Shown here in pieces: positions 22,321 through 34,583 of a stretch of DNA of 64,000 nucleotides. The stretch is from positions 308,676-372,675 of the forward strand of contig BDDD01000555.1 of NCBI GenBank assembly GCA_001972305.1. Reading direction: 5' to 3'. A program made the translations under genes and the position numbers. Source of the stretch: Cephalotus follicularis. Its lineage: Eukaryota > Streptophyta > Magnoliopsida > Oxalidales > Cephalotaceae. Every line of letters begins with the position of its first letter. Positions within the stretch are counted from its first letter, which is position 1. Below the pieces are notes generated by a model that was not told where the DNA came from, searched no databases, and saw nothing but the letters and a program-made list of their open reading frames with translations.

Positions 22321-22629
22321 TCATCTTCTCTGTCTCATATTTAGGTCTTTCTGGGAGAATAAATACTCCAAACTCTTATGATCGGTATACACCTCGAACT
22401 TTGTACCATACAGATAATGCGTCCATTTACGCAGCGCGAAGACTATTGCTGCTAAGTCAAGATCGTGAGTTGGATAATTCTCTTCATGGGGCTTCAATTT
22501 TCTTGAGGCGTATGAGATCACCTTTTCATTATGCATCAGGACACAACCCAAACCACTGCCTGACGCATCACTATATATCACAAAACGTTCATTGCCTTCT
22601 AGCAAAGCCAAGATTGGTGCAGAAATCAA
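22321..22629 (-). pseudogene. E7 RNase H region
   Basis: It shows [40 protein letters not shown] and [20 protein letters not shown], the standard gypsy RNase H pattern. Confidence 0.92.
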
Positions 22630-22718
22630 ACGATGCTTTAGCTCTTGAAAACTCTGTTCACAATCTTCATTCCATTTAAACTCTACATTCTTCTATGTCA
22701 GTCAGGTCAGAGGTGTAG

Positions 22719-23594
22719 CTATTCTTGAAAATCCTTCAATAAAACGATGGTAAATCCTACCAAGCCTAGAAAGCTCCAGACTTCCGTCACATTTGTGGGG
22801 CATTTCCAGTCCTTTACTGCTTCAATCTTTGAAGGATCTACTGATAATCCGGCATTAGATATAAAATGACCAAGGAAAGTTACCTCTGATAGACAGAATT
22901 CACATTTTCTAAACTTGGCATATAACTGATGGTCTCTAAAAGTTTGTAATGCCAAGTGCAAATGTTTTCCATGTTCTTCCATGGACTTGAAATATATCAG
23001 GATATCATCGATAAATACCACTATAAACTGGTCAAGATATGGACTGAACACTTGATTCATTAAACTCATGAACGCAGTAGGTGCATTAGTCACCCCAAAT
23101 GCCATTACAACAAATTCGTAATGTCCATATCGTGATCTGAATGTTGTCTTCGGAATATCCTAAGCTCTAACTCTGAGCTGATGGTAGCCTAATCTCATAT
23201 CCAATTTAGAAAATAATGAAGATCCCTTCAGTTGATCAAATAGATCATCAATATGCGGTAGCGGATACTTATTCTTAATAGTAACCTTATTGAGCTACCA
23301 TTAATCAATACACATTCATAATAATCCATCTTTCTTCTTGACAAATAGGACCGGTGCTCCCCATGATGATACACTTGGTCTGATGAAACCTTTATCAAGC
23401 AACTCCTGCAGTTGCGCTTTTAATTCCTTCAACTCAGGACGGGTCATTCGATAAGGAGCTGTTGATATTGGTGTTGTCCCTGGCAGAAGGTCTATAGAGA
23501 ACTCCACGTCTCTTTCGGGAGGTAAGGATATTAATTCTTCCGGAAACACATCTGGATATACACAAACAATAGGAACATCCTCGATCTTTGGCAT
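22719..23594 (-). pseudogene. E7 reverse transcriptase region
   Basis: [55 protein letters not shown] and [13 protein letters not shown] identify a Tekay/Del RT, followed by the connection toward RNase H. Confidence 0.92.
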
Positions 23595-24117
23595 CCATAT
23601 CCTGCCATCGACAATGTGTGCCAGGTAAGCATTACAACCTTATCTCAAGAGTCTGTCAGCCTAAATAGTAGATATCATAGGAACAAGTTGATGCTCCAAG
23701 GTTCCAACAAACTAGAACAGAGATTGGCCTGGCGTATGGAAGGTTACGACCTTTCTATTACAATCCATGCATGCATAGTGTGCCGAAAAGCAATCCATTT
23801 CGAGGATTACATCAACGTCACCCATCGACAACACTATGAGGTATGTTGGAAGAACATGACCAGAAATCTCAATGGCACCAGACTTACACACCCATCTGGA
23901 GGTAACAGACTCTCCTACAGGTGTGCTAACTTCTACCACTAAGGGTAAAGGCCCGGGCTCCAAATCCATATAATTTGTAAAATGAGATGTAATATATGAA
24001 TGGGATGAGCCTGGATCAATAAGGGTTCGTGCCAAAAGCTGAGATATAAATATTGTACCTCCAATCTTTGAAGTTGATCCTGCTGTAGCTATCTGATCCA
24101 TGGCATATACTCTGCCT
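23595..24117 (-). pseudogene. E7 protease region
   Basis: The frame at 23712-24101 has the protease active-site region TLIDPGSSHSYIT and the late motif DVILEMDCF. The DPG form of the active site is also seen in E10. It stops at the E8 insertion. Confidence 0.88.
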
Positions 24118-26629
24118 TGTTGGAAAGGCTCAAAAATGCAGAAGAGAACATTAATGGATGTTAGGTTTAGGATTTGTATAACAACACTTTTTAGACCATT
24201 TTAAATGCCCAATCAATGGCATACCCTACAACCAAATCCATTATTGTCCCAATAGGACCTAGGATGACTAATTAGGGTATCAATTGAACCTACTAAACCA
24301 GCCAAGCATTGAAGAAATTCGGGTTGGAATCAAGGGTTACACAAACCGAAATTGGTCACTCCAAAATGCATTAGGGTAACACACTAAAAAACCCTAACAC
24401 ATGGGGCTCCAATCCGAACCCTCTCCTAGCCAAACCCTAAGGGTTTTCTAGGACATATAACCTGTAAGAAATGGGCATGGTTGGGGTGGCAATCCCAACC
24501 CTCAAACCCAACACAAAAGTATGCTACAAGGAGCAGGAATTAGATGCCTACCTAATTCTTTGCCCACCTCCACTTTGAGTGCTCCTCCTATCTTCTTTCC
24601 AAAGCTTCCATCTTCAAAAACGATCATCCCCAAGTGAAGGCCAGCAAATTTTATGAAGCAAGAAGGCATGTGGAAGAAGGCTAGTGTTTATGCCTAAAAC
24701 TATTTCTCAAAATAGATAAAGATTGAAGGAGTTGTTCAATCAATCTCCACCTATAATGAGTTAGGGAGGGTGAAAGGAAGTTGTTTTGTCTTCTTCTCTT
24801 CATCAACTTCAATCTTTCTTGAAGTTCATCCATCGAGGGAGACGGCTAGAGGAGAGGAGAAGAAGATAGAGCTACGGGTGAGATACCAAGAGAGTGAATG
24901 AATGGCAAATTTTTTCTTCAAGTGTGTTGAATAAGCCAACACTTAAAAATATCCTTAAAGCTTGTTGAATAAGCCAACTATAAAAAATATCTTTTTGACT
25001 TTTAAAAGGCTTGTTAAACAAGCTAAAGGCTTATAAAAATATCTCATTCTTCACCCTTTGGCTGGCCATAAGTCCCAAAATTCCTCCCATACATGCATAG
25101 AAGGTGTGGGCCAAGATGGTGATGGACTGGCAATGGGCTTAAGTAAAATCAACATGGATTTCACTAACCATTAAGCCCACATATTAAGAAACATTGGGCT
25201 AGCCAATTTAAGGAAAATTAAGCCCAAAATTTTGGCCATTAAGGGAAATGAATCCATAGCCTTAAATGCTACAAAGGCCATAAGCTCTCTCTACAAGTAA
25301 ATGCCTTCTGCACTTACATATTGAGACAAACAACTCTTTGAACGAAATATTTCATTATGGCGATGTTTTAACTCATTTCCAAAGAAATGATTGTTCAACA
25401 AATTAAATATTCACTAGCAAAGTAACATCTCTCTTAGATGCTATCCTTTCACTAAATGACATGTCACCCGACATATCAACCCGTTCCAAAATCAGGCGGG
25501 ACCCAAAAGTCAGGTTGGTTCCCGGTACAATGATATATTTCTCAGAACATCCCAGGGTTCTGCTACAACCATCATGATAGTCCAAGACAATATATATGGC
25601 CCCGGTGTATGCCTCCAAACACCCCTGGATCTATGTACACCACGTCTATCAGTTTTAGCCAGTTAAACCTGTACTTTATCACTGTCATCAGCATATGTGT
25701 TGCATATCCATCATCATCTCTACTCCGACCGCGACTAGGGTTTGGATTAATGTCAACCCTAGGTAAACCACGATAACTATAATTATATGAATGCTTTGAG
25801 ACTATTGAGAGACATCTCAGGAAACCTCTCGTTTCCATCTCTCAAGTGCTCGGTCGAGACTTCTAAGTCTTTAATGGTCACATATGTTATAGAGCCTATA
25901 ACCTTCAACACAGGTGTGATGATCCCATCTTGCGTACTCGCCCATACATCTCAATGCAGCTCCCAAAAGGCCCAAAGACAACCTGTTTACCAGCACATGG
26001 CTAGTTATGGGGAAGGCAGAAATCAAAGCCAAGCGGTTACTACACAATGCATGCCAGCCTCTCAGGTCTAAAGATACAACGGAAATCATGTATGATCTAC
26101 TAGTCCTCTACGACTAAACACTACCGCGACAATAGGAACTCTATTGACTGAGGAGTTGACTCTCCAAATAGATAACCTATGGTGGCTCAGTTCAGTGTCA
26201 TGCCTCATGCATGCACCCCGCATCAGCTTTAGGGTAAAACTCAAATGGCAATGAGATAATCCATCCTCCCCAACATCGGGAGCTAGCATAACATGACAAG
26301 TGTTTGCGGTTCATCAATTGCCCTAAGAAAGTGAGCCTATGACTTGGAACTTTTGTCAGAAAGAAATAAGGATCTCATTCTCATAACCTCTCAGGCATGA
26401 GATCCAGCCCCTCGTACGATAGGGCACTATATGTGTATTCAGGTTACATGGTGATCAACTGATCCGTTAAGACGGTTTGAGATAATACATATAGCAAATG
26501 CCAATATTTGCTGAATATGCACAATAAAACATGAATGGAACTAAGAATGTATAATAATGGAGTGTAACATATGTACAGAACATATCAATGCAGCCACCTC
26601 TTGGCTTGCAGGGACACCCCTATCTAACA
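24118..26629 (-). repeat. E8 3' LTR
   Basis: It is bounded by TGTTGGAAAGG and CTATCTAACA, with the E7 flank on the left and the polypurine tract on the right. It matches 49667-51867 plus 61694-62004. No protein-like frame was recognised, and no GTCGAC-type array was seen. Confidence 0.93.
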
Positions 26630-26643
26630 ATCTCCCACTTGGA
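26630..26643 (-). other. E8 polypurine tract
   Basis: The complement reads CCAAGTGGGAGATT immediately before TGTTAGATAGGGG. AAGTGGGAGAT is the usual copia sequence at this position. Confidence 0.9.
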
Positions 26644-28900
26644 CCTCAAGCCACAAGGACCTATAGCCTAAGCTCGTTGTACTGATATGTCTCCCGAGTA
26701 CTGAAGAGGTATTGGTCTGTGGGTCTGCTAAGTTCGCTTCTCGTGTGACTCTCTCAATGGTGACATCTACTTGAATGATGTCTCCTATATTTCCTCAATC
26801 ACATCTCTTCCGAGATGTTACCACTCATTTATGATCTCCGTGATCAAGTGATACCATCGCTATATATGTTTGGTGCAATAATGAGACCCGGGTTCCAAGG
26901 CTTGTGCAAAGGCCTTCATCAATGTCATAGTCACCACAACTAGAAGGCAGATGCTTAGAATCCCTATAATGTTCAACAATGAACTTTTGCATCCAAACTA
27001 GCTTCTAACTTCGGTATCATAAGTTGCAACGTACTTTCATTCTCTAGTGGAGTTTACAGTCGTCTACTGCCACAAACTCCTCCAACTCATACAACACTTC
27101 CATTCAGGATCAACACTTGTCCAAAAGGGATTTGTGATTATCCAAATCACTATTGAAACTAAAGCCACTCAACTCTTACGTTTCAATTCACTATCATCTC
27201 TATATGTCCAGAAGATATCATGAGTCTCTCTCAGATGTCTTATACTCTTGACTATGTCCTAGTGCGTCTCATAGGGATAGGACTGAAATCGTCTAGCCAG
27301 ACCCTTAGGCTTTTGCGATATTAGGCTTAGTACTATGAATAGCAAACATGATGGAGCCTCCAGCTAAGGCTGTCTATAGATGTCCATTCTCTCCTCATCT
27401 GTCTCTCACTAAGACTCTCTTGGAGAGCTATGAATTCCTTGGCTAATAGGCAGTAAGCCAATATATGGAATTCTCATGCTATACCATTTCAACTATATGC
27501 TAATGTACCAGCTTTGGGAATCTTCAAACAACCTACTTGATCTACTATTAAGATCTTCATTCCCTCAAAACATAGGAAGTCCTTCCCAAATCCTATACGA
27601 AGAAGTTCTTGGTTAATTGCACCAAGAAAGTGATTTTTGGGTTGTTCTTATTTCGGTAGACATCAGCCTCATCCAAGATTTGATGAAATCAAAATGGATG
27701 TTTCAGCTATTGGATGGTTGCTTAAGGTCATAGACCTTTGGAGCTTGCATCACCCGAATGGACTTTTAATCATCCATTAACGCTTATCTTCATCCTGAAG
27801 ACCAACTTGCATCCGATAAGATTTTATGCCTTCGGTTGCAATTTAACTAATCCCCTTACCTGGTTTGCGTATATGGAATCCATTTCGGATTTCATGGTTT
27901 TTGACCATACTCTAGAATCAGTGCACTTAACTTTTTCCATGTAGCTGACAGGTTCGTCATCATCGTTGACGATAGATTCATCAATGCCTTTCATTGAGAA
28001 AACCTTATTTCTCAGGTACTGTTGAAATCCTAACTGATCTCCTCTATCGAGGAGTGCCTTAATGAGATTCATCTTAGATTGGGATCCCTTTCCCAATAAT
28101 GTCTCTAGAGGGTTTAATTTCTAATTCCGTATCGTCCTGTGGGTATTCATTTGGTGTAAACTCTCTTTCTTTCACCATGCTCCCACTGCTTCCTGCAATC
28201 AGGTATTCCTTCTCTAGGAATTTCGCAGTACGTAAAACAATCATCTTTTGTTTGCTGGGATGATATGAATAGTACCCTAAGCTACTCTTAGGATATCCCA
28301 CAAACCGGCGACGGTCGTATAGTACCTCCCGCTTAGAAGGTTGTCGCCTTCTTATATTAGCTAGACAGCCTTTAACCTTATCGCCATGGTTTAGGCTTGG
28401 TTTTCTCCATTTCAATATCTCACGAGATATGGAGTGGACGGAGTTCGAAGGAATCCGAATCAGGATATGCTCTTCCAACTACAGTGCATTACCCAGAATA
28501 AAAGTGGAAGATGTATAAAAGACATAATGGACTGGATCAGATTCATCAAGGTCCAATTTCTCCATTTTCATTGACCGACATTGGTTCACTACCATCAGAG
28601 TGTACTTAACCTAATACGTCCACTACCCTGTCTCCTCGCATGGAGAAGGAAGATTTGGTCATCAAGCCAATGAAACATGGCTTACATGTTGGAAAGGACT
28701 GCATGTCCTGGATGTCCAATAGACTATCCTTAACCATTGTGTTTATCTAGCATCTCTAGGATGACCTAAACCACAATGCAATAAGAATGAAGGATTTATA
28801 TCATTTATTTCTCATAGTCTTTTATTAGTAATGCCTTGAATTGTTATGGAAATTGTATAAGACATTGATCTCTCTTGATCGGTGTCTTGAATAATACATA
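26644..28900 (-). pseudogene. E8 copia pol remnant
   Basis: Recognisable pieces are the RT N-terminal region at 27824-28096 (MKSEMDSIYANQV), the integrase C-terminal side at 28074-28478 (RFVGYPKSSLGYYSYHPSKQ) and a pre-integrase-like piece near 28640-28720. Order and sequence match E4. From 26644 to about 27800 decayed RT/RNase H is expected by position, but I can confirm little of it. Confidence 0.8.
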
Positions 28901-31184
28901 TCCATTTCACACAATTCATAAACGCCTACATCACTCTCGATGTATTACCATGGCGTCAGCCCATAGCACTACCAGCTCTCTTAGCTGTCCAGAGTCTCAT
29001 ATCCTCTGTGAAGAGACACCAATGTTGGTCTCACAACCTGAGCCTGCAACTCAATTTGAACTTACATTGTAATCCAGATAAAGTATATGGAAGTACACAA
29101 CATGAGGCATTTCCTGCATTGGACTTTGGAATACACTATATTTCTTCCAATGCTTTAACTTCTCAACTATAAATTTTTAGATCCTTTCTAGAATGGTATT
29201 CCCTTTTGCAATAGCTGCCTTTTCCTTGGGTTTTCACCTTTGGAATTTGATTCACTTGGTCTATCTCCCTTTGAGATTATTCAAGTAGGAAATCGAGGCA
29301 TCAGAGACGATCTTGATCCCAACTGGTCAAAATCTACCTTCACAGTCCTCAACTGGGTGCCAAACAACTCCCCAAGTTATATAAGTATGACACACTAGGT
29401 CTGTGAGTGCATAGCCCTTAGGTGCAATGGTGGCAGCATGCCAATGATTGCTAGGGTATGAATCGATAATCGACATCCCACCATTTAGCCCTACTGGCCT
29501 TATGATGGTCAGATACATCGTTCACTAGCTCAGGGTTTATCTTAGTCAATACATGATCGACTCTCATGCTTGTGAGAACATTACGCTAAACGAGTTTCAA
29601 TTCAAGGAAATAGGATATTAAAGCTTTGCAGTTTCATTTGTGTTTAATTTGTTTGTGCTATCTACCATTTGAGTATATTATTGAGTATGTGAAAATCTAG
29701 CAACCTATATGAGGAAAGAGAGAGAATATTAACAGATCATTCCATTAATGTTATTACCATAATCCTTGGTCTTTTGAAATTATGGCTGATCCCACTATTC
29801 TAATCGTATCACACACCTCTATGTGGAATTCAGGAAGCCTTTTGCCTCCTTGTGGGGATCAGAATCTATCCTGCATATCATGGTCCCAACTATCGCTGTG
29901 CAAACGATAACACCAAATAGTTAGGCATTTAGCATCAATTTGCATTAGGGCCTCACCCTTGAAATGCAAGATCCGATACAAGTTCGGCCACACGGACCAT
30001 ACAATCCACAACGGTGGGTTGTGCCAATAGTATGGACCCGGTATAAGTCAGACCCACGATCCTCAAAGAAATAAACCCGATTTGTCACCCACAAGTGTGC
30101 TTGTCAGACTTTCAAAACATGGTCACTTCCTTCCAGTACTACCCTAATACTGAAGCTGAACGATAATGGCCATACATGGGACCTCTGCTGTGGCAGTAGT
30201 GGTGCTATCCCCAATATGTCCACACCCTTCAACAAAAATTATGGAATGCCAACGACAGGGCAGCCATATGCCCCACCGCTTATAGACTTATTATTTTAGT
30301 TTGGAGGAATTTTAGTCTCATACACTTTTTATATTTTTACCGAAAGCCGTTATTAGATAATTCCAATTTTATGTTCCAATCTATTTTGAACGGCTTAACA
30401 TGCTTGGACGTGTTTGGAAAAATTAAAATTAATTCATCCATCTCATGCATCCTAAAGAAAAAATGGCCTGACTTGGGACTTTAACTATTAAGTGAACACG
30501 TGAGCCGAACGTGACCACTCGGTTCCCTAGGAGATATTATTTAACTAATTGATTACATAATTCAACCACGCATACATGACCTTCAAATAGTCTTGTATTC
30601 TTCTTGATCCTCTCTTCAATCTTCATTGCATCCCCATTTAAAAATTACATCCTCTTGTACATTAAAAAATAAGAATACAATTTTAAGGGAGAAGAGATTT
30701 CTACTCTTAAGAAAAATGAATAAGAAAAATAAATGGCGCACGCAGGCAGCCTTATTACAGACCAGATGAATTCCATGGTAATAAAGAAATTAAATAACAT
30801 CCATAAAAGAAACCAAAAACTAGGTATAGTCCCATGTCTACCAGCATGCATAAGAAATTCAAAAAATATACACGTTATATTGAATGAATAAACAAGTGAC
30901 AATTTTAATATTTAATGATTTGCCATTAATATATCAGTCTAAATAAAATAGAGCTCCGACAAAATTAATTAAAATCTAGTGACCCTAAATATAGCCCCTA
31001 ACTATATTTTATTTGATGATCTCATCACATGAGAAATTTGAGTGAGAAATAATGCAATAAAAATATTAGCCACAACTAATATAAATATTCCTCTTGAATA
31101 TTTGCGTTACGTGAGAACTAAGTGCATAAGTGAGTCAAATCTTTATCCGAACACCCTGGTACGTACCTATCCACTCCACAGAGT
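28901..31184 (-). other. E8 gag/leader region, little recognisable
   Basis: No gag or zinc knuckle could be recognised. The stretch at about 30200-31000 is related, on the minus strand, to the E4 leader at about 6545-7040, including TCTGTAATAAGG and GCCTGCGTGC near 30750. It is otherwise AT-rich. It ends at the E9 target duplication. Confidence 0.5.
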
Positions 31185-31920
31185 ATTCCTGTCGCGCCCC
31201 GAACCGCGAGAGTAAACCCCCACGATCCGACGCGTGATATTCATTCTCCTCAGTCATTCAATCATATATAATTCATACTCCAAAAAGTGCTATAAATTTA
31301 AAACTTTAAATCAAAGTCATATAAGCGGAAGAATCATATATACATCAGCGGAATAAATCAATCCAAACAAAACTAACTCTTAAAATCTCCCAAAATTTTG
31401 GCATGAAGTATTCGTTTATAGTACTAAACCCCCTGTAAAGGAAAACACATTTTACATCTCAACACTCCCGAAGGAGGAAACAACAGTTTATATACATATA
31501 CGGGCTCAGCCCCCAGCAATCACAACTGAACCAGTATCAGATCATTCTAATGCCTCAAATGATGGGCTTGTCCCAGTTTAATACATCAATACACATATCA
31601 TAAGCACTGCCACATGTCGGCAGGTCGATAGCTGAATAAAACATAACTATAACATCTTTATATCTGTCTGAAATACATAGGGTTCCTTTTCACAATCCTT
31701 ATACATAACAAGCCTTATATTCAACTTATATAAGCAAAACCAAATACAAGCAACTCCATATAAGATTGGCTAACAAAATCTGTTATAGGAAACCTGTCCT
31801 TCTTAGCTTACCTCACTGCAGTCCATCACCTGTGCCTGAGCCTGACCCATTCCGCACACAGGGGAAATGGGTCAGCGATATAATGTCGTGTAGGTATACT
31901 ATGCTATGCATGCAACAGTA

Positions 31921-32085
31921 TAATAGTGATATGTGTGTAACAATATATCAATGTATGTCATGTAGTGCATCAGCATAATAGTGATATGCGTGCAACAGTA
32001 TATCAATGTATGTCATGTAGTGCATCAGCATAATAGTGATATGCATGCAACAATATATCAATGTATGTCATGTCGTCTGCACAAA
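31921..32085 (+). repeat. 55-bp tandem array, three copies, E9 3' LTR
   Basis: TAATAGTGATATG starts at 31921, 31976 and 32031, an exact 55-bp period. The partner LTR has four copies. Confidence 0.9.
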
Positions 32086-32333
32086 TGACATTTGCGGACA
32101 GCGTCAGTATACCAACTGTCCCTAAGCAGTGGTGTACTGGGCTGGTCCTAATCACATAAAAGGCCATAGGCCTACAGACAATCCATATACAGTCAATATC
32201 AATCATAGGGACAACCAGTCCATAGGTTTGAGTACTACTCTGCCCCTCTGGCCCGAGATAGTACTACCACTGACTACCTACCCTTTTGAGGTCGTAGCCG
32301 AGTGGGGAAGAGATAACGCTGATCACATCATGG

Positions 32334-32482
32334 CTAAGCCGTAAAAACGGTCAGAGCCAGTAAATATAGTGGTAAAGCCGTAAAAACGGTCAGAACCCGT
32401 AGTATGTGCTAAAGCCGTAAAAACGGACAGAACCCGTAATATGGTGGTAAAGCCGTAAAAACGGTCAGAACCTATAGGCGCC
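32334..32482 (+). repeat. Hairpin-like array GCCGTAAAAACGG x4, E9 3' LTR
   Basis: Copies start at 32338, 32377, 32414 and 32452, spaced 37-39 bp. Each contains CCGT-AAAA-ACGG, a short stem-loop, followed by TCAGAACCCGTA-like sequence. The partner array is near 46767-46905. Confidence 0.88.
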
Positions 32483-33169
32483 AGGAACCTCCAATGATGA
32501 TGTGATCGAACACCCATAATCCTCGCGACGAAAACGTAGGTTATGGATGGGTTATCTCATAGGTCTCAAACAATAATATATATCATAGTCGTACCTTGTA
32601 ATACTCGTAATCCCATAACATATATTCATTTAAAGGATAGGGACCATTTCATAAAGGATCTCATAGGATCCACATCCGTCAAATCATATAAAGATCATTT
32701 CGTAATCATAAGTCATTTTTCATATCCAATGGCCATTTTTGTGTTCATAATCCATTTTGTAATCAATTTCATATATCATTTGGTTGGTCCCTATCGAAGT
32801 TATAATGAATGGAAAGGGAGTCCAAATGGGAGTATCCGCGCCCAGATGTCCCAATGGAAGTACCTGACCATTTTGAAATCCATAAAACAATGGAGAGGAA
32901 GTCCAAATAAGATATCTGCGTCTCGATATCCTAATGGAACCATCCTGACCATTTTGAAAACCATTTAGAAACCATTTACGTAAAACTCTTTTATTGAGAA
33001 CCTTCCTTAAAACTTCACTTTGAACATCGATTTAGAAATCAAAAGTGATACATTAGGATTTCCATAGGTTACAAAGCCTTAGGGAGGCTTTCTATGGAAT
33101 CTGGTTGAAGATAAAACCATTTTGGGTGGAAAACCATGTAAAATGGTGTGTTTGGGATGAATAGGGCAC

Positions 33170-33298
33170 TAAGCGTCTATGCTTAGCCCCGGGCGTCAAC
33201 AGTTTTAAAAAGCACAAGTATAAAGCGTCAACGGTTTGTTTTAAAGTATAAGGCGTCGACTGTTTGGTTTAACTCATCAAAGCGTCGACGGTTTTGAC
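33170..33298 (+). promoter_or_regulatory. GTCGAC-type motif array, E9 3' LTR
   Basis: Five copies (GCGTCTATG, GCGTCAACAG, GCGTCAACGG, GCGTCGACTG, GCGTCGACGG) occur, each followed by a T-rich GTTTTAAA-like spacer. The matching array in the other LTR is at about 47603-47730. Confidence 0.7.
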
Positions 33299-33820
33299 AG
33301 AAAATGCAGTTTGCAAAAGTGTTCGTAAACCAAAGGAACTATGTCCAAAACAGTTCAAAGCCCTTTAAAATTCATCCCATAGCCCGTGAATTAAGAGAAG
33401 GCAAGAACTCATCTCCTCTTAATTCAATATCGAACCCTAATATCATATGTCATATGCAATATGCATATCCATCCGTATACTCGTATATATACAATCATGC
33501 ATCCATACAAGTACAATTCGTACACATATCAATCCAAATAATCATTTAGAATGCATGAATGTAATGCAAGCAATAGTATAACCTACCTCATAGCAACTGA
33601 GCTCGTAAAGCTCGAAAATCCTCTATCCTTGATCGTTTTGCTTATCCTTGATCATTTCCTTTATCCTGCATGCACAACACATTTCTGTTACACTCTACGC
33701 ACGGAAACCAAGAACAGCTGCCATCGGAGCTTCGGCTAGTTCCCGGCCAACTCATTTATCTCCGGCGAAACCCAAAAACAGGTTCCACATTGGACGATAT
33801 GTTCAAAACCATCGGAGGCT

Positions 33821-34185
33821 CACCGTGACTCATCGTGAAACACGCTGTCACGGACGGCAGTGATTCAACTCACTAAGTCAACTCGCCGGTCAACCACAGC
33901 TTCGGTCACCACCCAAAATCACCACACAATCATCAATTCTACGCATCACTGCCAGAGACTCGCCGTGACTCGCCGTGAAATGCGCTGTCACGGCCGGCCA
34001 GTGAGTTCAACTCACTGAGTTGACTCGCCGGTCGTCCTCAACTCTGGCTACCACCAAAAAAACGCATCCCAACCACCAGACAAACACGTCTAAGCCCTTA
34101 ACTCACCGAGACTCGACGCTAAACGCACGGTCCAAGGCGGTAGTGGGTCAACTCGCTGAGTCGACCCGTCAGTTCAAATCCGGCC
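33821..34185 (+). repeat. GC-rich modules with CTCACTGAGTTGACTC, E9 3' LTR
   Basis: Three degenerate modules of about 100-140 bp each include CGTGAAA.GCGCTGTCACGGCC-like sequence followed by CTCACTGAGT(T/C)GACTCGCC. The related LTR copy is at about 48280-48630, and E12 contains similar short pieces. Confidence 0.7.
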
Positions 34186-34583
34186 GTTTCTGGCCTAATG
34201 GCACCAAATCAGCCACTGAAATAGGTGTAGCCGGCCTCCTAGGTGAATACCGGACCTTCCCGAGATGCTAACCGGCGGTGGAACGCTCGGCAACGCCCGA
34301 CAGTGGTGACGTCAGGGAGAAGAAAGAAAGAGAAAAGGAATAAGAGAAAGAGGAGGTTACCGTGGGTGAAGTCGCGCCGCTCACTTTCCCGGTCTGTCAC
34401 CTTCGCCGTCATCTTCTCCGACGTCTCTCTCCCCCTCTGGTTCTCTCTCCCGAATGCTTCCTCTCTCGTACTTTCTCCCTTAACGTGTTAAAGTGCCTAG
34501 CGTTTTAACGCCAGGCGCTTTTCTTCTTCTTTTTTTTTTTCAATTATACAAATATATATATATGTATTTATTGGGGGCTTACA

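Larger units (their letters stand above)
18891..24117 (-). mobile_element. E7: Ty3/gypsy chromovirus (Tekay/Del-like), 3' half
   Basis: Minus-strand parts from right to left are protease, RT, RNase H, integrase, chromodomain, polypurine tract and 3' LTR. The element is cut at 24117 by E8; its gag continues at 62005-63121, beyond E8. The shared 5-bp TGCCT on both sides of E8 proves the two halves were once contiguous. Coding is broken in several places. As the host of E8 it is the oldest element of the right stack. Confidence 0.9.
31190..34583 (-). repeat. E9 3' LTR
   Basis: This 3,394-bp LTR runs from TGTCGCGCCCC to GGGGGCTTACA and pairs with 45565-49051. It carries a 55-bp tandem array, a CCGTAAAAACGG array, a GTCGAC array and a GC-rich modular stretch, in that order. 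Confidence 0.93.

Noticed and set aside
32334-32482. CRISPR-like array of regular repeats and spacers
   Set aside because: The units are in a plant LTR, the spacers are similar to each other, and the same array is in the partner LTR.
34020-34491. Open frames in the GC-rich part of the E9 LTR
   Set aside because: Similar but altered frames occur in the partner LTR without conserved protein sequence. They are LTR sequence.
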